Origin: Kordiimonas sediminis
Lineage (GTDB): Bacteria; Pseudomonadota; Alphaproteobacteria; Sphingomonadales; Kordiimonadaceae
Length of the DNA: 64,000 bases
Assembly (NCBI RefSeq): GCF_014656395.1
Contig: NZ_BNCI01000001.1
Span: 310,001-374,000, forward strand
Reading direction: 5' to 3'
Shown: positions 20,401 through 27,410 of the stretch, piece after piece
Numbering within the stretch: position 1 is the first letter of the stretch
Layout: the number at the start of each line of letters is the position of its first letter
Notes under the pieces: generated by a model
The model's database searches: none
Told to the model about the DNA's origin: nothing
Seen by the model: only the letters and a program-made list of their open reading frames with translations
Position numbers and translations under genes: made by a program

Positions 20401-20729
20401 GCTGCGCACTCACGGGCAATCGCACGCTGGGTCAGCTTGTTTCTGAGCTTAATCTCAAACTCAGACCCATAAAGGCTGCTTTCGCGGCCAACTTTCGGGA
20501 TAAAAAATTCACGCTTTTCCTTGCGCATTTTATCTGCGGCCTGATTAGGCGTAAATGTAGGGGCGGTAAATATAAACTCCAGGCCGTCGATTATCTGGAG
20601 TTCATTTTTCAGGGCTTCAAAGGCATAAATAGAAAAGCAGGAGGCTGCAACCCTCAGTTTCCCAGCATTCTTGAGAGACTGTTTCAGCTCGTCCCCCAGC
20701 TTATTATTGATGTTATCAATTATAGCCAC
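17460..20729 (-). CDS. SNF2-like helicase with N-terminal PLD-like domain
   Basis: This is a 1089-aa superfamily 2 ATPase. Residues ~20-160 resemble the phospholipase-D-like segment found in such helicases (AASCFSIYAFEALKNELQII, then EFIFTAPTF), but a clear HxK motif is not seen. Walker A ADSVGLGKTFTALAV is near 270, a DESH box (VIDESHNFRN) near 361, MLSATPVNNR follows, and the C-terminal lobe has SEGQNLQDCDYLINYD and RFGRVDRIGS (~826). An acidic insert (DADDDDLSG-like) lies between the lobes. It starts at GTG after GGGGGAG. It is the first gene of the four-gene unit ending in Res and probably remodels or translocates on DNA. Its precise role is unknown. Confidence 0.88.
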   Translation of the reverse strand: MAIIDNINNKLGDELKQSLKNAGKLRVAASCFSIYAFEALKNELQIIDGLEFIFTAPTFTPNQAADKMRKEKREFFIPKVGRESSLYGSEFEIKLRNKLTQRAIARECAAWIRRKATFKSNNSKASMPQFACIEGKDRNSAFMPLNGFTAVDLGYEQGNAVFNYVHKIEEPTQAATYLQTFDQIWHDTEKLEDVTEIICEHIESVYQENSPERIYFQILYNIFNEFLDDINEDVLPNDLTGYQDSLIWKKLFNYQRDAATGLINKLETYNGCILADSVGLGKTFTALAVMKYYELRNKSVLLLCPKKLADNWLTYNRNQKNNIFAGDRFNYDVLCHTDLSRDSGDSFGTNLALINWGNYDLVVIDESHNFRNNDVYKDKETRYQKLMNQVIKAGVKTKVLMLSATPVNNRFTDLRNQLALAYEGHSDDLSQKLKTSTSIENIFKRAQAAFNEWSNLPPERRTAETILKALDFDFFELLDSVTIARSRKHIETFYDTKDIGKFPERLKPKSHRCPLTTRTDVMGLNDIVGQLSLLKLCVYAPISYILPSRLAKYEDLYDTEVEGGKGKLRQADRERSLQALMTTNLLKRLESSVEAFRLTLNALKENHSNTLRAIEGFNASGSAIDIDDYTAGLGGLEADDDDLSGLGEFTVGKKIQISLADMDVKSWEHDLKADMTLIDDLLQNMRKIAPEDDAKLQHLHAQINDKINNPINTGNKKVIIFTAFADTAEYLYKNLAPAMLSQHRLNSAILTGNRYTSNLGKFYDFTSLLTLFSPKSKEKHILFPNDTNELDILIGTDCISEGQNLQDCDYLINYDIHWNPVRIIQRFGRVDRIGSPNDKIQLVNYWPDITLDDYINLKERVENRMVIADVTATGDDNVLTAKSSEIAYRKDQLRRLQDEVIELEDVKTGVSITDLGLNDFRMDLLNYVKENGDLSDMPKGMHAVVPVNEDKGLQEGAIFALRNINHEVNVNQQNRLHPYYLVYINKDGQIIADHTEVKRLLDLIRTSCKGKSEPIKDICKIFNDHTDDGRDMQEYSDLLTQSIQSMIEVKDERDIDSLFSGGKTTALINTIAGLDDFELIAFIVIQGDA

Positions 20730-20788
20730 ATTTCAACTCCCCCAACCAACCGCAAATAGTTCAGATAGCACTTAAAATTACAAATTGT

Positions 20789-20824
20789 GATAGTTTTACT
20801 ATGTATCAATGATATCTGATTGAT
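20789..20824. promoter_or_regulatory. Palindromes in gap between the two defence gene blocks
   Basis: The 116-base gap upstream of the PLD-helicase contains a perfect 13-base palindrome, ATAGTTTTACTAT, and 2 bases later ATCAAT-N8-ATTGAT around GATATC. The gap is AT-rich and could hold a promoter or operator for the type III block. The rest of the upstream genes are packed without such a gap. The function is inferred. Confidence 0.4.
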
Positions 20825-20845
20825 TTATAGTGGTTATTTGTAAGT

Positions 20846-21331
20846 TTAATAATATTTCTGATAGTATTTTTCTTCTAGGTATTCTAGGTCCTCCTCCCAT
20901 TGGTGGACTGCTGTGTCCATATTTTGAAACTTTTTTCCAGAAGAAGCCAATACTCGGATTACGCGGTGCAACTTACGATATCTTTCCTTAGTGTCAGGTT
21001 CTCCCCATTCAGCTAAGTACGCAGGTGAACCAATAGAGGGCAATGACCGTGTCATCACATAATCCAGTAATTGGTGTCTTATTTTGTGAGTAACCCCATC
21101 ATTTCCCACTTTATACCCAACTGCTTTTAAGACCCCTTCCTCGGGTGTATCTGCTTTGTATAGCCCTTTGTCAAATCGCTCAAGGCGCCGTTGCCACTCA
21201 CTTTCAATTGCATCAATCACAGCATTAGCTTGTTCAACCATTTTAGATTTCTCAATCAGATGATTAGCATTCAAAAATAATTGCCGAAGATCATTATCAT
21301 TCATTTTAGGGATTTTCTTCAACACTGACAT
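20846..21331 (-). CDS. Hypothetical protein after mcrC
   Basis: This 161-aa soluble, mostly helical protein follows mcrC by 10 bases and so belongs to the McrBC unit. The N-terminus is MSVLKKIPKMNDNDLRQLFL, with a segment AIESEWQRRLERFDKGLYKA. The C-terminal half contains HRVIRVLASSGKKFQNMDTA and ends in a Glu/Tyr-rich tail (EEDLEYLEEKYYQKYY). No membrane segment, nuclease motif or zinc motif is visible. I do not recognise the family. An accessory role in the McrBC system is only suggested by position. Confidence 0.7.
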   Translation of the reverse strand: MSVLKKIPKMNDNDLRQLFLNANHLIEKSKMVEQANAVIDAIESEWQRRLERFDKGLYKADTPEEGVLKAVGYKVGNDGVTHKIRHQLLDYVMTRSLPSIGSPAYLAEWGEPDTKERYRKLHRVIRVLASSGKKFQNMDTAVHQWEEDLEYLEEKYYQKYY

Positions 21332-21341
21332 ATTGCATCGC

Positions 21342-22637
21342 CTAGTTTAGATTCTGTGGGAATTCAAAGAGTTCACTTGCAACTAGTCGATTTTTTTCAA
21401 TATCAAAGGGAACTACGTTCATATCTAAGTCACCATCATATTTGAAAATTGATAATGGAGTTAAAAACTTCTCATAGGATGGGTAGATTAAGTAAAGTTT
21501 CCCTGCCCCTGCCAGATACTTTTTGCCATAGGCATACATCTGATACATATCGGCTTGGCTGATACCATAATTCTTACCCCGGTCATTCTCATCGATTAGC
21601 TTCCATTTGGTATCCAGAATTATTCTTCTGCCCTCTGGTCCAATCAGCATAAGATCAGGATTCAGGTTAAACATTCTTGATCCGAAATGGTCTTCAATCA
21701 GATATTCGCTTTTGGCTTGTACCTTGAGGGACCAGCCCGTCGGTAATTGTTTACGCAAACGATTTGCAACATAGTCCTCAAACAAATATTCCATTGGAAA
21801 AAGCATAGCTATACCCGTGTGGTTGCCTCTTTGAGTTGTCGGATTTTGTTTATAGAGGATGAGTTCCGTCCAGGTCCGGATGGCTTTATAACTTTCCATC
21901 AAACGGTCGGTTGACCATGCCTTAAAATCCTCTTTCATATTCTTACTTAGTGGAATTTCATGTGTTTGGTGATATAGCTCATTCGCAAGGCGCCAATTGT
22001 TTGGTGTCTTTGTGTTTTTGATTACCCACTCAAGGGCGGACTTGATTAGGCGGTTAGCAGATCTGTTCACCGTGAAAATGTCATGGCTGATCTGAAAGAA
22101 GTGGGCACGGGAAACCGGTTGTCTGGTCTGTTGGGCAATTCGCAATTGACCACGCAAATATTTGCTTTCCTCCTCTATGCGCACATAAGTATGCCTTAAC
22201 CCCTTGCGGATAAGAAGGTTCAGCTCTTCAAGAAACCTAGCCATAATAAACTCTGATACGGGTTTCTTAAAGAGTTGCAGATCAGCCTGTTCATAGCTGC
22301 GTTCTTTGTTTCCCAGATACGTATAAACCATGTCACAGAGTGATCTGCGAATTTGGGCGATTTCGTCATCTGTGTCAGGGATTTTTTCAGAAGTTTTGGG
22401 CAGGATTTCGATTTCTGTGCCGCAAGGACTTTGCAGATATCCCACATAACTGCCAAGCTTTAAAGCATGCTTCCCATCAATTTGTAATATTGGCTGACCG
22501 TTTTTGAAAAACTTGGCTTGTTCCTCAAGTAGCCAGTCAAAGGCTGACCTCCTGATCGTGTGCCGGTCCAATGATGAGTATCCCTCGCTCAACGTGAGGC
22601 TGGCGTATTCCCTGACTGTGATGACTTTAGTCGCCAT
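21342..22637 (-). CDS. mcrC: McrC-family nuclease subunit
   Basis: This is the nuclease partner of the McrB GTPase in modification-dependent restriction. The 431-aa protein has the McrC N-terminal domain (MATKVITVREYASLTL start, then KLGSYVGYLQSPCGTEIEIL), and middle helices with LRGQLRIAQQTRQPVSRAHF. The PD-(D/E)xK nuclease is visible near the C-terminus as NLNPDLMLIG and IILDTKWKLID (catalytic Asp, Asp, Lys). The ATG overlaps the mcrB stop by 11 bases, so the two are coupled. A longer start 18 codons upstream is open but would overlap mcrB by 65 bases and was rejected. Confidence 0.93.
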   Translation of the reverse strand: MATKVITVREYASLTLSEGYSSLDRHTIRRSAFDWLLEEQAKFFKNGQPILQIDGKHALKLGSYVGYLQSPCGTEIEILPKTSEKIPDTDDEIAQIRRSLCDMVYTYLGNKERSYEQADLQLFKKPVSEFIMARFLEELNLLIRKGLRHTYVRIEEESKYLRGQLRIAQQTRQPVSRAHFFQISHDIFTVNRSANRLIKSALEWVIKNTKTPNNWRLANELYHQTHEIPLSKNMKEDFKAWSTDRLMESYKAIRTWTELILYKQNPTTQRGNHTGIAMLFPMEYLFEDYVANRLRKQLPTGWSLKVQAKSEYLIEDHFGSRMFNLNPDLMLIGPEGRRIILDTKWKLIDENDRGKNYGISQADMYQMYAYGKKYLAGAGKLYLIYPSYEKFLTPLSIFKYDGDLDMNVVPFDIEKNRLVASELFEFPQNLN

Positions 22638-25600
22638 TTTCGCCGTCACGATAGTCAGTGTATATCTGGACGAAAGACTGCTCATGACCAAAGGCTTCTT
22701 TGTTCACTTTCCAGCGCTTGTCTTGACTTTCATCTAGGCCATCCAAGTTGCCGAATAGCTGAGCGATAGATTTACCGGATTTATCGACCTTTCTGATAAA
22801 GCGATAAGTGTCATCGCTCTTCCTATGATCATTCAAAACCCAACTGATGTGTTCCCAGTCCTCGAAGAAATATTCCTGCAACAAAGGGATTACTTTGTTG
22901 GCAAAGATTGCAGAAACCGCACCGAGGCCATCGCCGTCATTCACATTGATAAAATAACTATGGCCAATCATGTAATCACGACCCAAGAGCACCTCAATGC
23001 GCTCGTTCATAGCTGTGAGCATCTTATTCAGGTCTATTCCCGCGATGGCCCGCAGCAAATCTGGCCGAGGCATCATTTCCTCGAAATGGAAGCGCCTGCG
23101 CAGCGCAATATCGATCCCAGCAAGGGAACGGTCCGCCGTATTCATTGTGCCAAGGAGATAGAGATTCTCAGGCACACTGAAGGGCTTCTTGGAATATGGC
23201 AGAACAACCGATTGCTCATTTTCCGTGCCCGCCCGCTTATCATCTTCAATCAAGGTGATGAGCTCACCAAAAATGCGGGAAATGTTGCCACGGTTTATCT
23301 CATCAATGATTAAGACATAATTCTTGTCTCTGTTATCACCCCCAGAAGTGCCCTGATTCAGAAAGGCCGAAAGTTTCTCCTTTGAGAGGGCTCTCGCGGT
23401 TGGCTGATAAAGAGTCATTTGCGAGAAGGCTGTGTGCATAATACGGTCATAAGGCAATGACTTTTCGCTCACGAAGAGCCATTCCACAGACCGGCTCTGC
23501 AAATATGCGCCTCGACCCGCCTCATCCAGAAACCTGTAATCACCATTTACCCTGCCTATAGCCCGGAATTTGAGATTGCCGTCGCTGACGATAATCAAAT
23601 CACCCTGTTTGATGCGGTTCTTGAAAGTATTGACTGAACTAACAGGATATGAAGATTTGGTGACCTCCATCTCTGCATCTTTAAATCTTTCATGGACTGA
23701 CCCCCGGTCATCGCAACCGGCAAAATCGATGTCATCCCCATAGCCAAGCAGAACATATCCATTATCAATACACTCGTTATAGATTTCCGCATCATCCCCC
23801 TGGGTATTACCAAGCGACATCTTCCATACGTCACCAGAAATCACATCAACAGGTTCACCAACAGATATGGAGATGGCACTGGCCTCCTCACAGATTTCCT
23901 TAAAGACGCCCGCTTCAGGAGGATAGGTCAATTGACCATCCTCACCTTCAACAGGCTTGATACCCTCAACAAAATCCTCATAGGAAAAACTCTGATGGAA
24001 CGTAACAAATCGAATTTGCCCTGCAGCCACATATTCATCGTAGGTCTTCTTATAGGCGGCCCGGTCACCTGAGAAATCAGGGTCGATCAGGTTCACCGCC
24101 TTATTGATAGTATTGTAGGTCTTCCCCGTACCCGGAGGTCCATAAAGAATAGTATTCAAGGCAGGCATGAACCGCTCCTTTGCTGCGCTCACTGCAGCTA
24201 CAGTTTCAACTTGTTCCACATCGGCATCGTCATAGCTAAAGACAACCCACAAAAAGCTCTGGGCATCGAGGAGGTCCTGTGGCTCCCAGCCCCAATCCTC
24301 AAGAATTTCCATAGTTTTACGATAGAGTTTGTTCAGCAACTTAAGCTGGGCCTCGTCGATATGCCCGACTGTGCCAGACTTCTTCAAAATACTGGCAAAC
24401 GCCTTTTCAAGAGCGGTCGTTTTGAGGAATGAATATTTGTCTGGGTAGGCCAGCATCAACAAGAATAGAGGAATATCCCTCGTCAGGGCCGGTCTTTGAA
24501 CATTTTCACTGGAACCCTCCAACAACGCTGCAAGACCAGTATTGAAGCTTTCAATCCTTGCGATGTCTGGCTCAGCCCCCAAAATCAATGCTCGCCACAA
24601 GTCCACGAAGCCTTCCTTGCGGCCCAACTCCCGGATAGCCCCCAAGAAACTCATCGTGCGCCAATCCCAGAGGTTTTGAACAACACCCGTTTCAGGCAGT
24701 GACTTGCTAGAAAGCTCTACCAACCCATCAAATACAGTTTCCTTTAAAGCAGTGTCGCTGCCAGATGACTTCAGGCCAGCGTGCAGCATGTCCTGATAGC
24801 GAGTGACCAGTTCGACCTTGTATAGCCGTTCATTGCAGTAGGCTGTCTGATTTTCTATTGCTTCCGAAAACGTCGTAAAGCCCTGCATGTGGTGAAGGAA
24901 TTTTGCCTTGAGATACTCAAGGTCGAAGAGATTTCTCTTCACAAAATTCATACGAAAAAGGTTTTCATCTTCATCTTCGACCGAAATATGAACCTCGTCG
25001 CCCGGTTCAAGGTCGTGATCACGAAACAATCGCGTAAACCTGTTTCGTATTCGCCCATGATCGGAAAGGCACCAACACTCGAGGCTCTCACCATCGGGCA
25101 GTTCCATCATAAAGGTCGACGACGGCTCGTCACTGCTCGCACAAAAGAAATCAGGATCAAAAAAGCTCTGGTCTTTTCGGAGCGAGATATAACCGTTCTT
25201 GATAGCCCCTTTGGTCAACTTGATAACCAGTGAATTAGCCTTTTCCTTGGTTGGCCTGATGCCTAACTCATCCGAATACAAAGCCTTCATAAATCCATAT
25301 GTAGTCAGCTCAGGTACTTCGGCGTGATATGCATTGTAGATTTCTGTCAGCTTTGCTGAACGTTGCAATGCCGTGGCGGGAACAGCATCATCAGGCGCCA
25401 GTATCTTAATGAAGTGGCTCAAATGCCGTGTTGAATTGATTGGCACCACCCATTCAGGATGATAGATTGATAGCAACCGGATTTTTCTGGAATCCCCAAT
25501 TGAACAGACCGGTTCCACACCCGCGAAATCAAAGATCTTTGCATCTTCGATTTCTCCATATTGCTCGATAGAGTGCAATTGAGCGACAGCTTGATGGACA

Positions 25601-25956
25601 TGAAGCGTGTACTGAAGGGCCTCCTCCGGATCGGGGTATGCGGCCTTGATCAGCCTGTTGACATACAAGTCGCCGGAGTTTTCCTTGTAGATCAGATGTC
25701 CCCGGGAAGTGCCGGGAGTATAAAGCCCGAAGGCTCCCTGAAGCCCCCTCTCGATGTACCAGCAAAACGTTTGTTTTTCCGCCGAATTGTCGCCAATGCA
25801 ATAATCATCCAGAGAGATATGCCCGATCGCAGTGGCCGGAAATTTTTCCAGAAATGCCTTGTATGCCTCAGGGTCGCCACTTGACGCCTGGTATAAGGCA
25901 TCTTTAGCCACCAGACTTCTGACTTTCTCCAAAACGCCTACTTGTATCTGTATCAA
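22627..25956 (-). CDS. mcrB: McrB-family AAA+ GTPase with long N-terminal region and inserted EVE-like domain
   Basis: This is the motor subunit of an McrBC-type modification-dependent restriction system, 1109 aa, against ~460 in E. coli McrB. Residues 1-590 are a large helical/mixed region of unknown fold that probably reads DNA. Walker A LYGPPGTGKTYNTI is near 603, followed by VTFHQSFSYEDFVEGIKP. Walker B IIDEINRGNISRIFGELITL is near 880, and the McrB signature MNTADRSLAGIDIALRRRF follows. Between Walker A and B, residues ~705-815 (GDVWKMSLGNT, GYVLLGYGDD, GDLIIVSDG, FRAIGRVNGDYRF) look like an EVE/YTH-type modified-base reader. The upstream Hsp70 gene ends 45 bases away. Confidence 0.9.
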   Translation of the reverse strand: MIQIQVGVLEKVRSLVAKDALYQASSGDPEAYKAFLEKFPATAIGHISLDDYCIGDNSAEKQTFCWYIERGLQGAFGLYTPGTSRGHLIYKENSGDLYVNRLIKAAYPDPEEALQYTLHVHQAVAQLHSIEQYGEIEDAKIFDFAGVEPVCSIGDSRKIRLLSIYHPEWVVPINSTRHLSHFIKILAPDDAVPATALQRSAKLTEIYNAYHAEVPELTTYGFMKALYSDELGIRPTKEKANSLVIKLTKGAIKNGYISLRKDQSFFDPDFFCASSDEPSSTFMMELPDGESLECWCLSDHGRIRNRFTRLFRDHDLEPGDEVHISVEDEDENLFRMNFVKRNLFDLEYLKAKFLHHMQGFTTFSEAIENQTAYCNERLYKVELVTRYQDMLHAGLKSSGSDTALKETVFDGLVELSSKSLPETGVVQNLWDWRTMSFLGAIRELGRKEGFVDLWRALILGAEPDIARIESFNTGLAALLEGSSENVQRPALTRDIPLFLLMLAYPDKYSFLKTTALEKAFASILKKSGTVGHIDEAQLKLLNKLYRKTMEILEDWGWEPQDLLDAQSFLWVVFSYDDADVEQVETVAAVSAAKERFMPALNTILYGPPGTGKTYNTINKAVNLIDPDFSGDRAAYKKTYDEYVAAGQIRFVTFHQSFSYEDFVEGIKPVEGEDGQLTYPPEAGVFKEICEEASAISISVGEPVDVISGDVWKMSLGNTQGDDAEIYNECIDNGYVLLGYGDDIDFAGCDDRGSVHERFKDAEMEVTKSSYPVSSVNTFKNRIKQGDLIIVSDGNLKFRAIGRVNGDYRFLDEAGRGAYLQSRSVEWLFVSEKSLPYDRIMHTAFSQMTLYQPTARALSKEKLSAFLNQGTSGGDNRDKNYVLIIDEINRGNISRIFGELITLIEDDKRAGTENEQSVVLPYSKKPFSVPENLYLLGTMNTADRSLAGIDIALRRRFHFEEMMPRPDLLRAIAGIDLNKMLTAMNERIEVLLGRDYMIGHSYFINVNDGDGLGAVSAIFANKVIPLLQEYFFEDWEHISWVLNDHRKSDDTYRFIRKVDKSGKSIAQLFGNLDGLDESQDKRWKVNKEAFGHEQSFVQIYTDYRDGENGD

Positions 25957-26001
25957 AACGGACCGCTCCCAAATTCCTTCAATGCGCCTGAAACCCTATT
26001 C

Positions 26002-27396
26002 TCAAGTATAAACCCAACCACTACTGCCGCATTTCGGGCAAAATCCAGCGCCATGGCACTTGGGGCACAATTGCGGCGAAGATGCAGCGCCTGTTTCATG
26101 AAAATCAGACACTTCATTCTGCTTCTTGATTTCTCCCAAATCGAAGGCATCGTATGATAATCCATATGCTACCGATAGCCGGTCAAAATGATCAGGAAGT
26201 AAACCTTCTGCAATAAAGTTTTCGGGTCGCGGCAGAGACTTGATCTGGAATGGACAATTGCTGAATTGTGTACCATCCGCAATTAGCTCAGCATAAAAAT
26301 CGCACTTTCCACCACCACCGCAAAGGAATACTGGCAAACCGACTTTCCATTTTTCTGAAGTGGGATATCGAGTCTGCTTTGTGTACATCAAAAGCGACCT
26401 GATCACTGTAGCCACATCTTTGGCAAAGGCATTATCACGCAGTTTTAGCTCACCTTTTGTAATATTAGTTAGTTCGCACATTCGGGCGAACGTTGGTACC
26501 GCGTGAAACGGGTCAAGCTCCAGAGTATCTGTAGTCTGCACCCCCACCAGCCGCCGCCTCTGCAAATAGCGCGTACCCAGCTTTTCAATCCGTCTATCAA
26601 AAATGGGGAACTTGTCTTCAAGGTTGTCGTTTTTAGTTACGTTGAAGGAGGTCACATCCAATGTACCTGCACCTACATCAATTAGCAGGTGCAAGTCTGG
26701 CTGTCGCTGGGGAGATCTGACATATCCTGTGATCTGTGCAACAAACTCGGGAAAGACGCAGATAGCATCGTAAGAGAACGATGTTTCAGCGGATTTAGGT
26801 ACTAAAGTAGCCAATTTTCCCCGGCTAATCACTTCCACCAAACCAAGGCTCCAAGCTTTAACAATCAGGTTGCGATATAATTCAGAAAGCTGCTCGTCAT
26901 GAAATCCATCTGTTGGCAATCCAACATTAATAAACCAATTGATTTTTTTTCCTGCGAATATCTCTTTCAGATCGTTAAAAACGAAACTTCGCACGCCCTG
27001 GAAAGCCAAAGCGAGAAACAGGATCGTATCTTCCTGCGTATTCGCTCCGTGGCTACCGTCTAATAACCTGAGCTTCATATCTGAAATTGGTCGCCCACCA
27101 TTGTCGCTTAATGAACAAGTGCCGTCGGGCGCCTCATAGAATCGGCCCGGAAGAAGAAAAGGATTTCGTTGGCCGTCAAGATGCCATTTGACGGCATAAT
27201 GCTGACTTCCGTTGCTTATTACTACTTTTGTGAAGGCCGTGCCGAAGTCCAGACCTATAATGATCTGCTGCTGCTTCGCATCCCGAGGCAGCCCTGGAAA
27301 CTGTTCGCGGCATCCTGCAACCGGCACTGAAGATGCAAAGCTTCGATCTTTCGTTCCTCTTTGCTTGAGCCTGTTAAGACGATCCTTTAAATCCAT
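26002..27396 (-). CDS. Hsp70/actin-fold ATPase with C-terminal DnaJ-like zinc motif
   Basis: This 464-aa protein has the Hsp70/actin ATPase core: phosphate-1 loop IIGLDFGTAFTKVVIS (residues ~46-61), phosphate-2 loop LLIDVGAGTLDVTSFNV (~230), and an adenosine loop FLCGGGGKCDFYAELI (~370). It lacks the ~240-residue Hsp70 substrate-binding domain. Instead it ends in CPKCHGAGFCPKCGSSGW, two CxxCxG-type knuckles like the DnaJ zinc centre. It lies 14 bases after the RapA-like helicase, so the two are translated together. A chaperone-like or switch ATPase acting on the helicase is inferred. It is not DnaK: there is no dnaJ/grpE nearby and the length differs. Confidence 0.85.
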   Translation of the reverse strand: MDLKDRLNRLKQRGTKDRSFASSVPVAGCREQFPGLPRDAKQQQIIIGLDFGTAFTKVVISNGSQHYAVKWHLDGQRNPFLLPGRFYEAPDGTCSLSDNGGRPISDMKLRLLDGSHGANTQEDTILFLALAFQGVRSFVFNDLKEIFAGKKINWFINVGLPTDGFHDEQLSELYRNLIVKAWSLGLVEVISRGKLATLVPKSAETSFSYDAICVFPEFVAQITGYVRSPQRQPDLHLLIDVGAGTLDVTSFNVTKNDNLEDKFPIFDRRIEKLGTRYLQRRRLVGVQTTDTLELDPFHAVPTFARMCELTNITKGELKLRDNAFAKDVATVIRSLLMYTKQTRYPTSEKWKVGLPVFLCGGGGKCDFYAELIADGTQFSNCPFQIKSLPRPENFIAEGLLPDHFDRLSVAYGLSYDAFDLGEIKKQNEVSDFHETGAASSPQLCPKCHGAGFCPKCGSSGWVYT

Positions 27397-27410
27397 TTAC
27401 GTCCCCTCCG

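Noticed and set aside
26002-27396. Calling the Hsp70-like gene dnaK
   Set aside because: It lacks the substrate-binding domain, ends in a zinc motif, and has no dnaJ or grpE neighbour.
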